DNA from: Ridgeia piscesae
Taxonomy: Eukaryota > Annelida > Polychaeta > Sabellida > Siboglinidae
DNA: 64,000 nt
NCBI GenBank assembly: GCA_025642075.2
Contig: JAODUO010000469.1
Coordinates: forward strand, 309,501 to 373,500
Direction of reading: 5' to 3'
The notes under the pieces were generated by a model. It was given only the letters and a program-made list of their open reading frames with translations, was not told the DNA's origin and ran no database searches. This document shows, piece by piece, positions 57,601 through 64,000 of this stretch; the first letter of the stretch is position 1, and each line of letters starts with the position of its first letter. The position numbers and the translations under genes were made by a program.

Positions 57601-60600
57601 TTACACATGTCTCTGTATCGTAGATGCCTCGATGGCAGCAGGAGAAGTGAGTGGACGTAGGGCGGAACAGTTCTGTCAGGTGAAATGTCAAAGTGTCACG
57701 CTGTAGTATAGATGAATGCTGCGTCAGAACTTAACTCTTAACCATTCAGATGAGATGCTAATTCTACAAATGATTCAGATTGAAATGTTAATAGAGGATG
57801 ACAGATGTAGTGTTTTAAAGCGCAGGACATTCACCTGTCACAGAATGGGTCGTAGTACTGCCTGTGTAGTACAAAAAAGTAATTACACCATGAATCACTT
57901 CTTGATATCTTTGCTGTATGGTATTTTAATGTCACAAGATCACATATGTCTCAGCTCTGCAAGGGTCCTTTTGGTAATTTGAAAAAATGACAGAATCTAC
58001 ATCAAAGTATTCTACTGAATGTCACACTTATACTACCACAGGTATGAGCCTGAGCCATGAATGCGTCTCATGTTTATGTTGGGACAAAAACGGAACAAAA
58101 AATTGTTTATCGCCATCACGTTGAAAGCATTGAATTCCTCTGACACTACCTCATGGTAGAATGAACAAACAGCTTTAGCGACTCATCTGAAAAACGTCTA
58201 ACTTCACAGGGGCAAGCACCTAACTACATGAGTGGGGTTGTTACTAGGGTGTTTCTGAGGCTAGGGATCAACCCCCATGACCTCCCTGATCCCTAAAACC
58301 ATGCCACTGTGTCAGTGCTCCACATGAGGTGACAGTCTGTTACGGACACGACCCAGTCTGTTGTAAGTTCTATTGATCTCACACAGCATGAGTCAGCCAT
58401 TGCTATGTTTACACGTCTCACACAACGACCATTTTGAAAATTAGAGCGCCTTAATCTTAGATCGCCTTAAGCCATCTAACATACAGGTCGAAAACACATT
58501 ATTTATAAAAATTACTGCTATGAGTGGTATACTAATTAACTATAAATAATTTACTTACATATAAGCCTAAAGAACTTATTAGGCATTACACTGACTTATA
58601 CTGAATGAGTTTGACCCCACGCGGTACTACACTGTTTACCGGCGTAGTATCCAAATTCACGGCGACAATTGACTTTAGCATAGCTAATGAGACGCTTTTC
58701 ACAGAACATTGCACGCCATTATGATCACCCGCTGACGATGATCCCTAGGCAGTGGCCCGGCGGACATGTCATGCAATCTCAACCATTGTCCCGCCGCAGT
58801 CATTTCCTGCTTGAGCGCCCAATGAAAATGCGCCACCCACGTCCATTAATTGACTCTCTCGCCGTCAGAGACGCTGCCCGAAGCTGCCCGTCATCTTAGC
58901 AGTGTCTCGCGCGCGATAATGCACTTTGCAAAGTTCCGGCTTCAGTGTAAAACGGGTTCCATATTCATTGATTGTGAATGGCCGTGGCAGTGCTGCCATC
59001 CTACTGAAGATCTTATCAACAGCCTCACTACAACATCACACTTCACCTCACCACGTGTAATCACGGCACAGTCATATGATGACCATCACTTAGCAATTCC
59101 ACCCGTCGCTCCGATAGTTTGGTTTCTGCTAGCGATCCGGCTATGATACTGATCAAGATATGATTCTCCTACATAAGTAGTCACAAAAAATGCATTGATA
59201 AAATGTTTACTTCATCAGTCACAGATGATAAAACATGTTTCCGCTCCATCGGCGATCGCTCACTCAATGTGAATGGCAAGCTACCTGCATAAACGGGCAA
59301 AAAACGACAAGAAAGGAATTCAACAATGGCATGTTTCGGACAAGGAGAGAGATGTGAATAGACAGTAGATTGATCTGGTAATGTTCCCATCATTACCTAT
59401 GTCCTGACCACAGTGGAGTTGATCTTGCCACTGATAACAAACCACCCACAATGTTCTGTTACTGCTCTCAGCTTCATAACAAACACAATAAATTTATACT
59501 GCATATCCTTTTTTAATGTTATTATTAAGTATATTATAAAAACACAAATACAACTTTTATACAAAAATGTACAGCTGTACTTTAAAAATACAAGCATTTA
59601 TAAATGACCAGTAAAATCTAAATGAAAGAATTAACAATTCAAGTAAGTTCCCGGTAATTACATGCAAATGTTTACAAAAACAATTTAATGGAATACGGAT
59701 TTATAATGATGTCAAACCCGATCGTAAACTTAAACACACAAGATAAAAGTATACAAAATAAATTAAAATTATTAACTAAATCAAACAATATTAAATTACA
59801 GGCACTGAAACATTAATTATTAATCTCTTCACGGTGGATCACTCCCACACCGCCTACAATGTCTGACGTGTTAAGATGATTAGCACTGTGGCTCATCCCC
59901 CACTCATCCTGTATTGGGTGTCAACAAAGACAGCCTCAAACGGTGCCTCAGCTATATATAGTGGTCCAGCAGACAGAGCAAAGCCTGCTTGTTCTCGAAG
60001 GAAACAACTCCTGATATGTGGCACCATACTGCCTCCTGTCAGACTTTTTCCCAGAGGTGACTACCCGATGCACAATGGCTATCTCTGATCCCTTATGAGG
60101 TGAATCTCTGGTCCTGTCTGGCTGCAATCTGCCATCTGTATCAGCGTGTAGTGGATGTATTGCACCGATAGTGATAGTCTTCACTGTTCCTGACCAGACT
60201 TACATGTCTTATCCTTCAAAACTGGCCTGGGTTTTATAGAATTAAACTACCTCTCCCATGCGTGTGTCAGGATGTGAAAGATGTTCAGTGAGGATTCACT
60301 TCCTCTGATAAGACAGTTTTGGTTGTTTCTGATGACAGAGCATCACAATGAAAAAAGTGCCTCTTTTGTATGGTTCATCTAGAAATTCCACCTATGAAAT
60401 TGGAAGGCGTTAATGAAAAGATCACTAAGCATCGCCTTCAAAATGATGTAACCTGTCAGGCAGATGGAGCAGCTAGCTTACATGGCACAATATTTTTACC
60501 TGATGAAAAGAAAAGTGGTGGTGTGACGCATGACAATAAATAAATGTCGCCAGGCTGTTGACCTTTACACTTAACGGTGCATGAGGTCGGAGTGGTAATC

Positions 60601-63600
60601 ACCCATGATTAGATCACACATTTACGACTGTTAATATTACATGTTTCTTCTGACTATGCAGCTGAATTTATGAGATGCCTAAAATGACAACGCTGGCCTC
60701 ATTTTCGTAATACACGAACCATAAATGTTATAAATTACACATCTTAATACCCGATATATCTTAATAATGATGCCTTGGAAGACTGAGGTGGATACAGGAA
60801 GCTGATCATTACGCTTTCATTGCATTTTTGCTGTCAGAATGGAAGTACTTTGCGATAATGAGCTCTCTAAGACAGAACACACAGTGTCACACACAGACAT
60901 TGGTGTCTGCAGATAGGCTGCTTACCTTTGCAGTTCAGAATATAACCAGCCCATGACAGTCATAAAACTGTGTATGTACATAGTAATGCATCTTATTCCT
61001 TACCATAAACTCTTAATAAAATATATTTTATGTTGGTACCATAACAATACTCTTTAAAGTATTGCTAAAATGTATATCATGACATCAGGTAAGTTCCCCC
61101 ATAAAATTAAACTGAACCAACGATTCACACAATTTCTTCCAAATATCTTCTGTTCTTTCTGGAACAGAACGAGAAATACCAAGAAAAAAATAATATCATG
61201 AGACCCATATCTTGTATTTATCGCTATCTAAATGCAATATTGATATTGATTGCATGTATAATTAATCTAAGGATTACTTTCAATCAACAGTTCTATGTGG
61301 AGGGGATAAAACAACTGGTTATTAGCAGTGGCTACCTGCACCTGCACAATAACAGGCTGATAAATAATTCTCAGGTAAGTGATGTGTTATGTGCCGTTTA
61401 TTTCCCATGACAAATGTAGCTGCTCTGCAGGTACCCAATCACAGGTGCACCATCGATTTCAACTTCCTTTTTATTTGCCACTGCTGCAGTGTCTGAGTGG
61501 TAATGACCGAACGAATTGCTCCGTCGTACAGCCATGATACTGCGGAAACAGACATTTTATGGACCAGAGCATTGTGTTCATAGACCAATTTCTATCCATA
61601 CGTGGAGCTTTTCCATACACACTATACAGGATGGATAAACATTGTGAAGAGTTCCATGTCACAATGAGAAACACTATTTTTGTTTTATATTCTTCCCAAA
61701 ATGAGACATATTTGAGAAACAAAAACAATTCATCCTTGTATAAGTGAGAATTTTGTTTCAATACATTAAAAATTCAAACCAAAGCAACTGTGGCAAGGCC
61801 TGAAAATTTTACTTTAGATACAAATCCTGAAATTTCATGTAGCATTTCATGAATGCTTCTGACATCCACAAAGCTAATCTGATGCCTATACAAAAAGGAC
61901 AAGGCAGTGAGACAGACTTGTGGTCAGACAACAACAGAATCAACACAAAGTCCAGTCTCTTGACTCTTTCAGTGCTGATCCATAACATAGAAAGTCACTT
62001 TCAAGACATCGCTCACTGCATTCAACAGGTGACAGCACTCAAACGTTGGTGCTCTCCACATCGCCATGGAAATGCAGCCTCTGCATGGGGTTGTGAAAGT
62101 GAGGCAACATTTGGCTCTAAATTTTGTACGCCTGACTGAACTGATTGATCAAACATCCTGCTTTTTAACATGTGAAGGACAGCCATTTCCTGAGTCGCCA
62201 CGATATGTTATCTTAATGCTTCACGTGTGGCCAAACACATTGTGCATCAGGCAATAAACCCATTTGTGGCCTCTAGTAATCTGTGAAGCATAACAGAAAT
62301 TGTCATTGTGTTGACTATTTTTAAAGTGGATTCAAAAGGATGCCAACTCCAGGCACTGTGAAACTGACGTCCAGAGAACTCAGAAGCTCTAATTGATGAT
62401 GACCAATGACTACCACAACAGGTGAAGTCAGGTGTGAAGACTTTCTCACACTGACAATACCTGCTTAATTAGCCCTGACCAGTTTCTGAATGCTGTCCTT
62501 GATAAGTGATTGTTTCTGAAGCCACTCACTCCATCTTCATCTCTTAAGTGTTCGTGGCAGGCAAACACAGTACCGTGTGCAAAGACACATTAGAATCTAC
62601 CAGGGCAATAAAAAACACAAATATATACATACAATTACATATATGGTAGAACTTCACTTTACGATCATCTCAGCAATACAGTCACCCTGCAGTGAAGCTC
62701 ACCCTAGGACTGGTCCAAATAATTGCATAACAATAGAAAATAGGAAACAGTCCTTCTAATACAGCCACCTTGCTATTCAGGTCACTTTTGTTGAGGTTCC
62801 ACACACATGCACCCCTGAATGCATGGAAGTAGTTAGTTTCTTGCTTTGTACCAAGTAGGCTACTGCAAAAAAACAGAATGACTTCAAAGGACGTGTACTG
62901 TGGATCAAATAAAAAACGTGGGGTGAAGAACTTTGGCCCAGTAAACACATGGTGGTGAAAGGCAATGGATGACAGACGGCAGCTGTACGATGCATTCACA
63001 CTACAGTGGACGAAGATTTAAGACAAAATGTCTTGTTTTATAAGTACAGGGTTTTAAGAAATGTCGCAACAATTTCCACAAGCTATTTCTAAAATAAAGT
63101 AAAGATTTTGACACGATAACAAATTTATGGCCATCTATTTCAATAACCTGTGCATCATAACCTGGCTCTAACTACTGCCTGGTTCACATTTCTATAGTTT
63201 ATGTCTCAACATATCAACCGTGAATGATAAATCCTGTGTGTCGATAATCAGATTTGTGAAAGTGCACAGATTAATGTTTTGAAGGTAAGTGCTGCAGACT
63301 GGGAGACAGACCGAAGTGTCATTGATCACTGGACTAGACAGAATCATCACCGGGGCAGATGGCATGCATTAGAGAGTGTTTCAGGAAGAGAGTCATTGAC
63401 CATCTCCACTTCCATCTCCAGAGACCAAAGTGTCTCAGCTAGGTAAAGGTGGATGTCTTTTACACGGGTGCAATGATTTATTGAACTCAATGTTTCACAA
63501 TGCCTGGACATGATAATGCAGCACAGTGCATATCTTAACAGCAAATTTAACCGTCAACAGTCGATGCAAAAAGTAGGGATACTTGCAAAAACAGATAAGA

Positions 63601-64000
63601 ATAGATCTCCAAGTTAGTAAGTGTTGGTGAAACTATAACAACACACAGTCTTGTACATATTCACTGTGTGTGAGGTTTAGTCATGTGCTCTTGTTTTTGT
63701 TTGTGCAACATTCTGTGCCAGAGGCTTTTTACGCAAACGCGGAACCCAAATGCCACCAATCCTATTTTCAGGCTGGAGTCAGGGAGTCCAAGAGAGGTCA
63801 GACATTTACCCCCTGTGTGAGACAGCAAGTTGGGCTAGCTCAGACCCTGTGTAGAACAGACCAACGGCTGGCACTGTCCTGTCTTGAGGACACAGCTGAA
63901 GTAGGTTTAAAATAACCAAGTTCTGAACAATTTACCCCAACAGGTGTCCTGGTTTTTAATGATCAACTTACAACTGGCCAATGTCAACTGAATGTCACCA
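54637..64000 (-). other. Intron upstream of the Ig1 exon, 5' end outside the window
   Basis: At least 9.4 kb without a recognisable exon. I looked on the minus strand for a start codon, hydrophobic signal and phase-1 donor and found no convincing candidate. A stretch of higher GC content lies at about 58690-58930. No transposon was recognised. Confidence 0.7.

Noticed and set aside
54637..64000. A signal-peptide exon for the phosphatase
   Set aside because: No minus-strand ATG followed by a hydrophobic core and a phase-1 GT donor was convincing. The exon is probably beyond 64000.

Overview
The window looks like nuclear DNA of an invertebrate animal, probably marine: split genes with GT-AG introns, long AT-rich introns, (AT)n microsatellites, and relics of DIRS, hAT, LINE and SINE-like elements. 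I cannot fix the phylum from the sequence alone.

The only conventional gene is on the minus strand and fills 14501-54636. It is a type IIa receptor protein tyrosine phosphatase of the LAR/PTPRD/PTPRF/PTPRS family. I could place 32 coding exons with matching splice phases. They join into one open frame of 1,981 residues plus stop: three Ig domains, nine fibronectin type III (Fn3) domains, a juxtamembrane region with an RVKR furin-type site, one transmembrane helix, a catalytic phosphatase domain D1 and a D2 domain with the two LAR-type inactivating changes. The signal-peptide and 5' UTR exons are not in the window and must lie beyond 64000. Residue numbers below count from the first complete codon of the Ig1 exon.

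The left part (1-11011) is a transposon graveyard downstream of the gene. It holds a hAT-like non-autonomous element (822-3094) with triplicated terminal units and a nested inverted-repeat element; a CpG-rich foldback of simple repeats (3838-4437); a decayed LINE reverse transcriptase (4760-6250); and an internally deleted DIRS-type tyrosine-recombinase retrotransposon (about 6253-11011). A second hAT-like element (6503-8736) sits in the DIRS internal complementary region, with a perfect 8-bp target duplication. Between this block and the gene lie a tRNA-derived SINE-like sequence (11756-11960) and what is probably the 3' UTR.

The introns are mostly featureless. Exceptions are AT microsatellites, several minisatellites, an RTE-like LINE tail (54104-54283) and an unassigned minus-strand ORF at 34503-34841 that looks protein-like.
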